From positions 1 to 64,000 of the forward strand of contig NZ_FNQF01000008.1 in assembly GCF_900107595.1 (NCBI RefSeq): DNA of 64,000 bases, given 5' to 3'. A program made the translations under genes and the position numbers. The notes under the pieces were generated by a model. It saw only the letters and a list, made by a program, of their open reading frames with translations. It did not search any database and was not told the origin of the DNA. This stretch comes from Psychroflexus halocasei. Lineage in GTDB: Bacteria; Bacteroidota; Bacteroidia; Flavobacteriales; Flavobacteriaceae. Below are positions 17,365 through 26,790 of this stretch, piece after piece (position 1 is the stretch's first letter; every line of letters starts with the position of its first letter).

Positions 17365-18369
17365 TTACCACCAAATTTTAAAAGGTTTATAGTTGTTTAT
17401 GCCTAAAATATGCTTGCTTAGTTTGTAGCATTCCAATTTCACCAGGTGTTTATAGCTCACGTGCTTTTTGAGGGCTCGATGTTTTATCGTTTCGTTAAGG
17501 CGATCCTCAAAAGTTTTGATAAAGGCTTTTTTGCCCGATTCTTTCAACACAACACGATTTACTTTTACATCAAAATCTTTGGCTTGCAATTGTTTTTTAT
17601 TCAAAACCTTGAAAATAGTACGATCTACTAAAATAGGCTTAAAAATTTCAGCTAAATCCAAAGCCAGCGAATATCTGCGGTACCCGGGCTCATGCAAAAA
17701 ACTAATGGTTGGATTGAGCTGTGTATGGTAAATTTGGTCTAAACATAAGGTATAGCATATCATATTGCCAAAAGAAATCAATGCGTTAACTTCATTTTGG
17801 GGTGGTTGTTTGCTGCGTCCTTCCATTTTAAAATTCTTGATAATTTCATCAAAAGCCCCATAATAAGTGTGGCGGATATTTCCTTCAATACCCATCAAAG
17901 TTTCAATATCCTGTGTCTGTTCTATGAGTTTTTCATATTCCTGAATCCTATCTAAATAAGCTTGAACATCACGGTCGCGGTTTTGATAGTATTTTAAATT
18001 TTTCTGGATATTAAATGTAGCGCCTTTTACAAACTGTTTGGCGATGACCTGTCGCTTCTTCGCCGATTGGTAATGTTGGGTTTGTTCTATTTGCATCTTC
18101 CCGGCCAAAAGATATTCTTTGGGTTGGAAACTTCCGGTGTAATGTTCGTAATAATCAAAAAAATGAACACTTATCTGATTCTTTCCTAAAAAATTATACA
18201 TAGCGCTATTGGCATCTAATGACCCGAAACAGAAAAGGTTGGAAACTCCTTCTACGGGTAAGTACTTTGGCTTTTTTTCTTTTCCGTCTTCATCAACAGG
18301 GATGAATTTTAATGTATTGTCTTTTCGGCTTAAGCGACCCGGATTAAACAGGTAGTAAGATTTTTTCAT
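17365..18369 (-). CDS. cas1b: CRISPR-associated integrase Cas1 (type I-B)
   Basis: Cas1 integrates new spacers. The 334-residue protein has the N-terminal beta domain with 'YYLFNPGRLSRKDNTL' typical of Cas1b. The helical catalytic domain has metal ligands at Glu162 ('GIEGNIR'), His226 ('FLHEPGYRRYSLALDLAEIF') and Asp238/Glu241 in the same motif. 'NALISFGNMICY' is also conserved. It lies 3 bases after the cas4 stop. Confidence 0.98.
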   Translation of the reverse strand: MKKSYYLFNPGRLSRKDNTLKFIPVDEDGKEKKPKYLPVEGVSNLFCFGSLDANSAMYNFLGKNQISVHFFDYYEHYTGSFQPKEYLLAGKMQIEQTQHYQSAKKRQVIAKQFVKGATFNIQKNLKYYQNRDRDVQAYLDRIQEYEKLIEQTQDIETLMGIEGNIRHTYYGAFDEIIKNFKMEGRSKQPPQNEVNALISFGNMICYTLCLDQIYHTQLNPTISFLHEPGYRRYSLALDLAEIFKPILVDRTIFKVLNKKQLQAKDFDVKVNRVVLKESGKKAFIKTFEDRLNETIKHRALKKHVSYKHLVKLECYKLSKHILGINNYKPFKIWW

Positions 18370-18372
18370 ACG

Positions 18373-18897
18373 TTATGAATTGCTTGGTGTATCAGGTTGG
18401 TCTGAGTAACAAAAATCAAAATAGCTGCAACTTCGACAGATGCGAGCGTGTAAAAGCGGCGGGCATTCCTCTCGGGTAACGATATCTTCTACCATTTGTT
18501 TCCAAGCTTCAATTTTTTTGGTATCACCATCTTCCCACTCCACCACTTGGCGTTGTCGTAATTTGGGATATTCTATAATTGCCGACGGATCTTCAATACC
18601 GTTTTTTCGTAAGATGTATAGGTAATATTTAACTTGTGCGATATGTGCTTCCTCAACTTTATTTGATTTTTTTACTTCATGAACCACATTTTCTTTAGGA
18701 TCATAAAAGTCAATTTTGATACCGTCCATCGCCAATTCGGTGTATTTTTTCGCGCGCTCTGGATAGCTGGTTTCACCTATAAGTTTTCCCTCGGCTACGG
18801 TTTGGGAGGTGTGTTCCATTCTTACTCCGTGATAATGTAGCCATAATTCGCGATGGCAAACATGAAGTAAATTTATATGTGTGGCGTTGATTAGCAT
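18373..18897 (-). CDS. cas4: CRISPR-associated exonuclease Cas4
   Basis: Cas4 trims prespacers and helps select PAM-bearing ones. The 174-residue RecB-like nuclease shows Asp63, the Glu74-x-Lys76 pair ('HEVKKS') and Gln88-x3-Tyr92. Cys14 and Cys154/157/163 ('CRSCSYFDFC') should hold a 4Fe-4S cluster. Its start overlaps the cas3 stop in TAATG, so translation is probably coupled. Confidence 0.96.
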   Translation of the reverse strand: MLINATHINLLHVCHRELWLHYHGVRMEHTSQTVAEGKLIGETSYPERAKKYTELAMDGIKIDFYDPKENVVHEVKKSNKVEEAHIAQVKYYLYILRKNGIEDPSAIIEYPKLRQRQVVEWEDGDTKKIEAWKQMVEDIVTREECPPLLHARICRSCSYFDFCYSDQPDTPSNS

Positions 18898-21695
18898 TAT
18901 AAAAATTGTGTTTCTACAGCTCCAAAGTCTTCATCATTCATTCCCGCTTCAAAATCATAAAATTGATTCCAGTCTTGAATGTATTTGTAACCGTAATCGC
19001 TTCTTTCTTCATCTGAAAATTTGACTATTTCTGTTTTTATTTTTTCGGAGGCAAAAATGGAAAAGATGAAATTGGACAGGATGCCCTGAAGGATTTTGTG
19101 ATTGATCTTTTTATTGATAAAGCTTTCATTTTGTTCAATCAAATTGATGTATAACTTAAAAACAGCTTCGCCATTTATTTTATTCCCTTCAATTGGTTCG
19201 ATTCCGTTTTCCATCAAAAAATCCCATTCACTTTTGGTAAAAGTATAATCAATATCATTTCCAATTTTGGAAATAATCACGGGTATATTTAAAGGTATAA
19301 AACAAGAAATATTCTCTTGGTCAATAAGTTTAAAATTATCCTTTACCGATTTAAATTTTAAAGTTTCTACCAGATTTTTGTAATCATTGAATTTTTTTAA
19401 ATAGGGTGTTTCGTTTTGTTTATTTCTTAGGCCAATTACAGAATCATAATACAAAGCATCGAAATCTTTATTCTTTAAAATGCCTCGATACTCTTCGGGT
19501 TTCAATTTTCTTGAAATTTTTAATCGTTCATCTTTTCCGTAAATAAAACCGGCCTTATCATATTTAAACAAGAAAAGCTTACAGTCCTGTTTTTTGATAT
19601 TGCGGTTAATGCGTCCGGCCAGTTGCTCATCACTATCAATAAGGGAACGGTCTTTAAAACCGATGTCCATATCAATATCAACACCGGCTTCTACCACTTG
19701 GGTTGTAACGAGAAGTACACGTTTATTACGATTTGATTTGTCTTTAAGGTAATTGATAATATATCTTCGTCGTGGTTCGAGGATAGTCCCGGAAAGCAAG
19801 AAAACTTCATCAAAAAATTCACTTGATTTGAACAGCTGGAAAAATTCAGAAGCGGTTTTTTTAAAGATAAATTCAATAATCGTAAAAACACTATTACTAG
19901 GTTTAATCACACCAAATTCTTTTAGTGCGTATTTTTTTGATTCTTCAAGCAATTTTTCTTTTAACTGATCAAGTGAAAGATCTTTTTTCTCAAACAATTC
20001 AAAGTCGAAAACTATACGAGCACCAAAATTTGGATTTTGAAAGTAGTCTTTCTTAGAATTTGGAAGTAAATAAGTAAAATCTTGCTTTCTATCTTGTCCA
20101 ATTTTAAGTTTATCTATTTTCGGTAGCGTTGCAGACATCACAATAAATTTAATATTGAAACTCTGAGCATATTTTTTAATAAAATAAACAATCTTGTCCC
20201 AGTGTTTTGGCGGATAAGATTGCACTTCATCAATCACAACAACTGAATTGGCCAAACGGTGCAGCAGGTAGTTTGTCTCTTTTTCGTTGGTCTTTAAAAT
20301 ATCAAAAAACTTTATGTGCGTAAGAAGTGAAAATGGGAAATTTGCGAAAAGATGCTGGATGTAATTCATTTTTTTGTTTCCATAATCGTCATCTTCTTTT
20401 TCTGGAAATTTCTCTTGAAAACCGGCTTTTGAATGTAATTGAACAACATCCTCATCATTCAAACCGAAGGTATTCTTTACATTTTTAAAACTTTGCGTGA
20501 TCAGGGTTGTGAATGGAAACACATAAAACACCTTGTTTATTTTACCCTTGTTTGCTTCCAGAATTTCCAAAACCGTCAACAATGATAAATTGGTCTTTCC
20601 ACCACCAGTGGGAGCTTCGAGGTAATAGAGGTTTTCGTTAGGTTTTTTCCTAAAATTCTGAATCGTTTCCACGGCCATTGCTTGCCTAAGTTTGTTCAGG
20701 TTGTTAGCGCTGATTTCAGTTGGTTTTTCAGGAACATAATTTGGTTGTTGCATTTTTTTGTAAACATCCTTGTTGTAATTTTCTTCTGATTGGGCTTTAT
20801 CCAAAAAATCACTTGTCTTTACAAACTGAACTATTTCCTCAATTTTCTTTTTACTTAAAATCCCAAAATCATCAATTTTCGAGGTGTTCATATATTCGTG
20901 AGTCGCCAAATAATCTGAAGCTGTTAATAATGAGAAATTTAAGCGGCAAAGTGCATATAAGGAAAAGGAATGTTGATACTTTGTGAAACCGGGGTGGTTT
21001 AAAGCTTTAGAAGTGCCAATTAAATCATATAATTTGGGAATGATATCGAAATTATAGTGACGAACATAAGATTGCATAAAAGATTTAAGTTCGGCTATGT
21101 TAACTGTTTCCGTATCTTTCAAAAAACATAGGCTTTGCTCGATGTCGTCGTGCAGTTGAAAACCGTGGTGTTTAAAAATGGAGTAAGAAAAATACCAAGT
21201 CACCGAAAAGAGCATTGTTTTTTCAAGTTGACTGAATTTACTGGTTTGTATTTCTTGAAAATGTTGGGCTAAATAAATAAAGCCACCAAGTGAGGAGTGT
21301 CGTGAAGAAATTGGAGAAGACTTAATTTTATTAAATGAAGTGTTTTTCATTTTATCTACCTGAAAATTCTCGTTGATTTTTCCGTAATCGTGATAAATAA
21401 CAGTATCAAGGAAAAGTTTTTTAAGGTAATTACCGCAATCGTTTAATTCATAGAACTCATCTAGAAAATCCTTTATTAGAATATCAATTACAGGGTCAAG
21501 ATGATGAGCATCAATTATATTTTGGCAATAAGAATTAACCAGCTCAATATGTTCTTCTAACGTCTCGGGCTTTTTAGAGTCCTCAGAAGATGGGAGATGA
21601 GCCCAGTATTTTTCTGAACCGTCCAAGAGTTTATCAATCGATATGTTCTCTTTGAAAATTGAAGATGATTTTTTATACGAGTTGCACATAATCAT
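18897..21695 (-). CDS. cas3: CRISPR-associated helicase-nuclease Cas3 (HD plus DExH)
   Basis: Cas3 nicks and degrades target DNA after Cascade binding. The HD nuclease is N-terminal: His49, His102-Asp103 ('VIYHDYGKIN') and further His at 133 and 176-177. The SF2 helicase follows with Walker A 'APTGGGKT' (361-368), 'DEVQ' (489-492, in place of DEVH), 'SATLP' (521-525) and a late 'QLAGRINR' motif. The length (932) is normal for a fused Cas3. Two in-frame ATGs (21695 and 21689) both overlap the cas5 end; either could be used. Confidence 0.97.
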   Translation of the reverse strand: MIMCNSYKKSSSIFKENISIDKLLDGSEKYWAHLPSSEDSKKPETLEEHIELVNSYCQNIIDAHHLDPVIDILIKDFLDEFYELNDCGNYLKKLFLDTVIYHDYGKINENFQVDKMKNTSFNKIKSSPISSRHSSLGGFIYLAQHFQEIQTSKFSQLEKTMLFSVTWYFSYSIFKHHGFQLHDDIEQSLCFLKDTETVNIAELKSFMQSYVRHYNFDIIPKLYDLIGTSKALNHPGFTKYQHSFSLYALCRLNFSLLTASDYLATHEYMNTSKIDDFGILSKKKIEEIVQFVKTSDFLDKAQSEENYNKDVYKKMQQPNYVPEKPTEISANNLNKLRQAMAVETIQNFRKKPNENLYYLEAPTGGGKTNLSLLTVLEILEANKGKINKVFYVFPFTTLITQSFKNVKNTFGLNDEDVVQLHSKAGFQEKFPEKEDDDYGNKKMNYIQHLFANFPFSLLTHIKFFDILKTNEKETNYLLHRLANSVVVIDEVQSYPPKHWDKIVYFIKKYAQSFNIKFIVMSATLPKIDKLKIGQDRKQDFTYLLPNSKKDYFQNPNFGARIVFDFELFEKKDLSLDQLKEKLLEESKKYALKEFGVIKPSNSVFTIIEFIFKKTASEFFQLFKSSEFFDEVFLLSGTILEPRRRYIINYLKDKSNRNKRVLLVTTQVVEAGVDIDMDIGFKDRSLIDSDEQLAGRINRNIKKQDCKLFLFKYDKAGFIYGKDERLKISRKLKPEEYRGILKNKDFDALYYDSVIGLRNKQNETPYLKKFNDYKNLVETLKFKSVKDNFKLIDQENISCFIPLNIPVIISKIGNDIDYTFTKSEWDFLMENGIEPIEGNKINGEAVFKLYINLIEQNESFINKKINHKILQGILSNFIFSIFASEKIKTEIVKFSDEERSDYGYKYIQDWNQFYDFEAGMNDEDFGAVETQFL

Positions 21696-22443
21696 CGGTT
21701 TCTTTCAAATGATAAAGATTGTCAAGACTAAAGCTATTTTGAATAGCGTAATTCGTAAAGGCGAATTCCTCCAGTTGATATTGCATCAATTCCAAATCAA
21801 AATCTTTCGGCAGTCGCTCAAAATAAAGAAAAGGAACTTCTTGTTTTGAAAAATTAAGTGGATCTGGTAAAGGTTCTTCACTGTTGTCTTTTAAATTGCC
21901 TTTTTTATTAAACACAGTTAGAATATTGATTGATCCTGAACGGTCAGCTTTGGCCCCTTCAAAATCATAATTTTGAAAGCTATTTTTAGTCCAGTGCGCT
22001 GAAAATTCATTTTTACCGAAATACGGGATGTATTCAGTCTTTGCTTCTTGTAAATATTCCAAGAGTTTTTGGTGCAATTCATCCTTTTCGTCCAGCATTA
22101 TAAAAATACGGTAAGCCGGGTTAATAAGCGTGAGTTCTTCTGTCAAAAAATTGGAACCTTTATTAGCATAACCCACTGTATTGGTATATTTAATATTAAT
22201 TTTCTGAAAATTCCCTTTTTCGTGACCCAAAGGCCGGACCCCAATTTTGAGGTTTTTCAACAGCTCATAATATTGGGGCATCTCGCCTTTTTTCCGATAA
22301 CCGTTCAAACCCAAAACCGCACCCAGAATCCCTAAAATTGCGGGCTTATGGATGAGGTTGTAAGACAGGTTTATCGTGTTATTTGTATCTGGTTTCCGAA
22401 AAAATCCGAAATCAGCTTTTAAATCTATAGAAACGAGTTTCAT
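21673..22443 (-). CDS. cas5b: Cascade subunit Cas5 (type I-B)
   Basis: Cas5 caps the 5' handle of the crRNA. The 256-residue RAMP protein starts 'MKLVSIDLKADFGFFRKPDTNNT' and has 'HKPAILGILGAVLGLNGY' (about 32-49), the usual Cas5 pattern of a shielding N-terminal strand followed by a helix. It lies between cas7 and cas3 as in I-B operons, 17 bases after cas7, and its 3' end overlaps cas3. Confidence 0.93.
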   Translation of the reverse strand: MKLVSIDLKADFGFFRKPDTNNTINLSYNLIHKPAILGILGAVLGLNGYRKKGEMPQYYELLKNLKIGVRPLGHEKGNFQKINIKYTNTVGYANKGSNFLTEELTLINPAYRIFIMLDEKDELHQKLLEYLQEAKTEYIPYFGKNEFSAHWTKNSFQNYDFEGAKADRSGSINILTVFNKKGNLKDNSEEPLPDPLNFSKQEVPFLYFERLPKDFDLELMQYQLEEFAFTNYAIQNSFSLDNLYHLKETDDYVQLV

Positions 22444-22460
22444 AATGGATTTATTAAGAA

Positions 22461-23375
22461 TTAAAGCAGATGTTTTTCAGCAATTTCAGGTTCGTTAATC
22501 ACTTTTGTGTGCGCATCACTGTAATAAATCTCAACTTTTTCAATTTCATCTTTAATGTGATCTTGCGATAAAAGCTCATTTACTTTTTTGAAATCAATGG
22601 TTTTATCCTCATTTACATCTACTAATTCAACAAATGATGGTAGAACAATTCTCGAATCTTCTTTAAGCTGAACCCAAAATAAAAGTTCATTTTCAGTACC
22701 GGCTTTTGCCGATGAATCATAAAATGAAGCTCCACGTCGCAGGCCTTCTTTTAATTTTTTGATATCCTCATCGCTCAACGCTTGACCACTTATGCGATCC
22801 ACATCTTCCGCAATGTTTTTTGGATTTACCGAAAAATGGTGTACATAATGACCTTCTTCTAAACGGGATTGCGTTCCCAAGGTTGTCATTGTGCTATCTG
22901 CACTTTTTTCATTAGAATTTTTAAATGGCGACATTATTTGTTCAGAATAAATCACATTTTCCGGAAATTTATTTATTCCAGGAGTAATCTGGCAAGTTCC
23001 GTGAAGTGAAATATTTGTTTTTCCGGCATAGGTGCCACCAAATAACCTCACATCAAGACAAGTCAATAAATTTTCCAAAACTTCAAGACGCAGCTTTGAT
23101 TTATCTTTTTCATTTTTAAATTCTTCGAAATAATGAAGATATGTTTCGTCTAAAGTTCTTGGCGCCATTTTTTCATTCAAAGATTTAAAATAAAATATCC
23201 GTTCGCCCATTACCTCTTTAAGATAGTTTCTAATGGAATATTTCAAAGCTTTATCCGTGGCATAAACTTTACCGTTTGGTAATTTTCGCGGTTGGCCGGA
23301 AAAATCAGCGTTGTAGTTTGAATTAACGGATTTTATGATGGCGCATCCGTAAACGCGATTGTTAAATGAACTCAT
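22461..23375 (-). CDS. cas7b: Cascade backbone subunit Cas7 (type I-B, Csh2-like)
   Basis: Six or so copies of Cas7 bind the spacer part of the crRNA. The 304-residue product begins 'MSSFNNRVYGCAIIKSVNSNYNADFSGQPRKL' and contains 'LETCLDVRLFGGTYAG'-like sequence ('LLTCLDVRLFGGTYAGK', about 105-121), the hallmark of Csh2/DevR-family Cas7. The start overlaps the cas8b end by 4 bases (ATGA). Confidence 0.95.
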   Translation of the reverse strand: MSSFNNRVYGCAIIKSVNSNYNADFSGQPRKLPNGKVYATDKALKYSIRNYLKEVMGERIFYFKSLNEKMAPRTLDETYLHYFEEFKNEKDKSKLRLEVLENLLTCLDVRLFGGTYAGKTNISLHGTCQITPGINKFPENVIYSEQIMSPFKNSNEKSADSTMTTLGTQSRLEEGHYVHHFSVNPKNIAEDVDRISGQALSDEDIKKLKEGLRRGASFYDSSAKAGTENELLFWVQLKEDSRIVLPSFVELVDVNEDKTIDFKKVNELLSQDHIKDEIEKVEIYYSDAHTKVINEPEIAEKHLL

Positions 23376-25336
23376 TGGTCTTCGTTTTTAGAATTAGAGA
23401 AAAGTTTATTGTCGTTAAAGAAACCGGCCAGCATTTCCGGTAACAATTTCTTGAGATCTATTTCAGTTTCAAAACTGAGGATAAAAGATGCAGCTCGTTC
23501 AAAATTTCGTGAGAAATTCTCGTGTTTATATCGCTCAAAATCATTTGCAATACGCAATTTAAATTGATCGCATTTTGATTGTTGCGTGTAAGGTTCTAGC
23601 AATCCGAAACCGGAATCCGCCGATTTGCTTTTGCTGTGAATATATTTTATGACTTGGCCCGCCGTAAAAGCGAACTCTTCATTGGAAACCACTTCAGGGG
23701 CTTCTTCATCGGAAACTAAATTTTTAACAAATTCCCGATAACTCTTTAATTTACTGGGCATAGTGATTTTGGGATTTTTAGGATTAATAAAAAATTCGGC
23801 AAGGCTAAACCAGATATTCAAGATTTCCTTAATTCCGTATTCATTGTCTTGCTTGAGATTGTCTTTTAAACGTGCAAATACCATTTCTTGAAAGGTGTGA
23901 TAACTGATCGCCTGACGTTTGGATTTGTAAACATAATCGTAAACTGCTTTTCTGTATTTGGAATAACTACTGAAGCTAAGATCAAAACCGGTATAATCAT
24001 CTTTTTTTAATTCCCCGAAATAATCCAGTTTTAAATATTTATTCTGTAAAAGCTGTTTAAATATGAGGCTTTCAAAATCAAAAATATTATCAAGTTGATA
24101 GGTTTTCATTTGATTTTTATCATTTTTCTTTATGCCAAAAAGATTTAAGATCCTGCATTTCTGCGAATCAACTTTAAACTCAAATTTGGAAACAAAATCA
24201 AAATCTTTAAAAACTACCCCATTTTTAGTGTAGAGCCAATACAATAAATAATAGTTGGCTATTTCTTTGTCATTATGGTTTTTAAACAATTCCTTTAAAA
24301 TTTCGGTGTAGGAATATTTAAACCCACTTTCCTTAAAAAGACTAATAGCTTCGCTTTGAAGTTCTTCTTCGTAAATAAAAATAGGAAGTGGACTGGGTAA
24401 GGAACGGTTTGGTAAAATATTCAGGAATTCATAGAGTGATTTTGCCTCTTTGTTACTGATTCGGCCAGAAATATCGAAGCTGGCCGTTTGATGCATTAAA
24501 AACGGCATTTTACTATTAAAACCATTTAAAAAATCACTTGTTCCGTAAGTCAATTCTTTTTGATTGTCTTCAATGTTATAATCCGTTGTGTTGAATAATT
24601 TATCGGAAAGATAATTATCGTGCACTTCTTTATATTTTTTCAAGGGTACATCCAAATAGAATATCACATAATCCTGATCTGATAACTCTTTAAATTGTAG
24701 TGCATCGTGCTTTAAAACTTTAGCTTGTTCTTTTAATTTCTTCTTTGTTGATTTATCTGACGTGGCCTTAGCGTTCTCTTGAATTTCTTTGATTTTGGAA
24801 TTGATCTCTTCTTCTTTTGCCCTTTGGTTGTCATCAATTTCCCTTAAAATTTCACTGAAATCATCATTACTAAAGAATCGTTCAAATACAATATATTTCT
24901 CTTTCTCTTCTTCATTATTGAACAAAGAAAAAGCTTTTTCGAAATAGCTTTTAAAACGGTCATAAATCTGAGGCTTCTTCTCATTCCCTTCATATTGTTT
25001 GTATTTCTTTCCACCTTCTAAATGTTCTCTTTTAAAAGCCACGCAGAAGGGAGAACAGGAATGAATTGCTTTTGTCGGCAAATCAAAACATTTATTGGTA
25101 TTGACACACCAACTGTTTTTTTGTCGAAGCTTACAATCTTCAAGAAAATCGCTTTCCATATCCTGTTTCATTTTTTTGTCGTACTTCTCGTAATGAAAAT
25201 CTTGAAGGTCAATTTTTGAAGTTCCGTTTTGCTGGGTTTTATTCACAAGAATATGAAGACCTGGCTTGGGTTCATAACCAAGTATCTTGAAAGGTTCTTC
25301 TAATTTATCCGTAAAATTTACAAGCTCTTTAATCAT
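23372..25336 (-). CDS. cas8b: Cascade large subunit Cas8b (TM1802/Csh1-like)
   Basis: Cas8b recognises the PAM. The open frame runs upstream into cas6, but the ATG at 25336, overlapping the cas6 stop in AATGATTAA, is the natural coupled start and gives 654 residues. A Cys cluster C68-x8-C77-x5-C83-x10-C94-x3-C98 could bind zinc, and a charged coiled coil follows (about 170-220). Family assignment rests on size, position between cas6 and cas7 and general resemblance to Csh1 proteins; the sequence is divergent. Confidence 0.85.
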   Translation of the reverse strand: MIKELVNFTDKLEEPFKILGYEPKPGLHILVNKTQQNGTSKIDLQDFHYEKYDKKMKQDMESDFLEDCKLRQKNSWCVNTNKCFDLPTKAIHSCSPFCVAFKREHLEGGKKYKQYEGNEKKPQIYDRFKSYFEKAFSLFNNEEEKEKYIVFERFFSNDDFSEILREIDDNQRAKEEEINSKIKEIQENAKATSDKSTKKKLKEQAKVLKHDALQFKELSDQDYVIFYLDVPLKKYKEVHDNYLSDKLFNTTDYNIEDNQKELTYGTSDFLNGFNSKMPFLMHQTASFDISGRISNKEAKSLYEFLNILPNRSLPSPLPIFIYEEELQSEAISLFKESGFKYSYTEILKELFKNHNDKEIANYYLLYWLYTKNGVVFKDFDFVSKFEFKVDSQKCRILNLFGIKKNDKNQMKTYQLDNIFDFESLIFKQLLQNKYLKLDYFGELKKDDYTGFDLSFSSYSKYRKAVYDYVYKSKRQAISYHTFQEMVFARLKDNLKQDNEYGIKEILNIWFSLAEFFINPKNPKITMPSKLKSYREFVKNLVSDEEAPEVVSNEEFAFTAGQVIKYIHSKSKSADSGFGLLEPYTQQSKCDQFKLRIANDFERYKHENFSRNFERAASFILSFETEIDLKKLLPEMLAGFFNDNKLFSNSKNEDQ

Positions 25337-26129
25337 TTTGTTTTGTTTTGATGGATTGCACATATCCCATTCCCTGCGCATTGTAAAGTCCGGCGCCACA
25401 ATTTTGTAAAAGCTGTACAAATCTCTTTTCCGCCTGTACCCGTATTTTAAAATTGAGAAAGCCCTTTATTTTTGTTTCTGCAGGTGTTCCTGACTTAATT
25501 GTCACAAGTCGTGATCTTGGTTTTCCTTTATCATAAAATTCAACTTCTGCATTCAAAAGTGCGCTTTCGGCCGTCATTATATCATAATTCGCTTGAATTT
25601 TTTGTTGCCAATTGTAAAGTAGACTATCTAGAAACAAATCGTTTTCTGGATGTAGAAAGTCATAATTTCCCCGATCATTTTTTACTCCACAAACTATGGG
25701 AGAATAAGGTTTTAGAACTTCATCAATTATATACATATCCTTCTTATCGGGGAATTTTTCAGGTAGAGCCTCAATATTTTTAACTTCAAATGAGACGCCA
25801 GAAAGTTTATCGAAAACTTCAATTTTTCGCGATTGAAAAATGCCTTTTATGAAATTTTTAGATGCTTTGGGCAAATGAAAGTTTATATGAAACGACACTA
25901 TTGGAAACCGCAAATGCATTCGGTCATTCTTAATTTTAAACTTTCCTTTTAGATCGGAGAATGTGAAAAATTTATAACCTTTTCCGTATCCAGAAGAATG
26001 CAGGAATTTTGCATATTCTTGATCGGCTTGGTTCAGAATTTTATAGATAGCTGCACTCAAAGGGTATTGATAGTTTATAGGCAAAATCCCTTGTGCCCCT
26101 TGTTGTTCTAATGTTACCTTAAATTTCAA
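25329..26129 (-). CDS. cas6: CRISPR RNA endoribonuclease Cas6
   Basis: Cas6 cuts pre-crRNA in each repeat, leaving the 8-base ATTGAAAT handle predicted from this array. The 266-residue RAMP protein has the C-terminal Gly-rich loop 'CGAGLYNAQGMGYVQ' (about 245-259) and 'KIRVQAEKRFVQLLQNCG' before it, characteristic of Cas6. The catalytic His is not assigned. It is the first cas gene of the operon; the stop overlaps the cas8b start. Confidence 0.94.
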   Translation of the reverse strand: MKFKVTLEQQGAQGILPINYQYPLSAAIYKILNQADQEYAKFLHSSGYGKGYKFFTFSDLKGKFKIKNDRMHLRFPIVSFHINFHLPKASKNFIKGIFQSRKIEVFDKLSGVSFEVKNIEALPEKFPDKKDMYIIDEVLKPYSPIVCGVKNDRGNYDFLHPENDLFLDSLLYNWQQKIQANYDIMTAESALLNAEVEFYDKGKPRSRLVTIKSGTPAETKIKGFLNFKIRVQAEKRFVQLLQNCGAGLYNAQGMGYVQSIKTKQND

Positions 26130-26212
26130 TTCTCTTTTTTTATTAATGATTTGCTAATTTAATTAAATCTCTAAATAGAATAGTAATTGAGTACAAGTTC
26201 AAAATAAGTATT

Positions 26213-26359
26213 TTACCTACACCCATTCTTTTTACAATTAACCCTCTCATTCGTATTTATCCAATGTGATGCATTTACTCTTGTATCATAACTACAACCT
26301 GTTCTTCCGCCTTTATTTCCAATGTGAACAACTCCTGTTGGTATATGTTTTACTGCCAT
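26213..26359 (-). CDS. Small Cys/His-rich protein upstream of cas6, 48 residues
   Basis: A complete minus-strand frame (ATG at 26359, TAA at 26213-26215) encodes 48 residues starting MAVKHIPTGVVHIGNKGG. It contains Cys22, His32-Trp33, Cys42 and Cys47 (C-x9-H-x9-C-x4-C), a spacing that could bind one zinc ion, and a basic C-terminus 'CKKNGCR'. No family is recognised with certainty. It lies between the HIRAN gene (98 bases upstream) and cas6 (83 bases downstream), all on one strand, so it may belong to the cas transcript. It is easily missed by gene callers; codon use and composition look protein-like. Confidence 0.6.
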   Translation of the reverse strand: MAVKHIPTGVVHIGNKGGRTGCSYDTRVNASHWINTNERVNCKKNGCR

Positions 26360-26457
26360 AATAAATTATTTTACTATATGATTAAACCCTACTATTTGTT
26401 AATTTCTCCTAAAAATACAAAAAACATGTTAATAAGTATTAATGTATTAAAAAATAA

Positions 26458-26790
26458 TTATTTATTGCTAACTAAATGAACGACAACGCCAACCTGTTCT
26501 TCTGGGTGGGCTTGCGGGTCAACTTGTTGTATACGAATCTCAAGATTTGAAAAGCCAACTTTCATCAGTTTATAGATGATGCGGTTTTCGCTGCGAGGCA
26601 CAAAACCAAGTTTATGAGCCTTGTAATAAATGGCAATAGCTCTGGCATCAAACTTATTATCCTCTTCGTACTTCAAACTGAGTTCTGTGCCGACCTGAAG
26701 CTCTTTAAAGACAAGTGCGCCTTCATAATAGGTGAAGCCTGAGATCATAAAATGACTCAAATGTTCGCGGTGTTTCTTATGTTGTGTCAT
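26458..26790 (-). CDS. HIRAN domain protein
   Basis: The 110-residue protein is essentially one HIRAN domain (about 12-105): 'GFTYYEGALVFKELQVGTELSLKYEEDNKFDARAIAIYY' and 'KLGFVPRSENRIIYKLM', with the conserved 'N.D..A' pattern. HIRAN domains bind DNA ends, notably 3' single-stranded ends in HLTF, so a DNA-binding role is likely. Its start overlaps the end of the WYL regulator gene in ATGA. It lies upstream of the cas genes on the same strand, so a link with CRISPR is possible but not shown. Confidence 0.88.
   Translation of the reverse strand: MTQHKKHREHLSHFMISGFTYYEGALVFKELQVGTELSLKYEEDNKFDARAIAIYYKAHKLGFVPRSENRIIYKLMKVGFSNLEIRIQQVDPQAHPEEQVGVVVHLVSNK

Noticed and set aside
17446-17731. 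Plus-strand frames opposite cas1
   Set aside because: They are antisense shadows of a well-supported gene.
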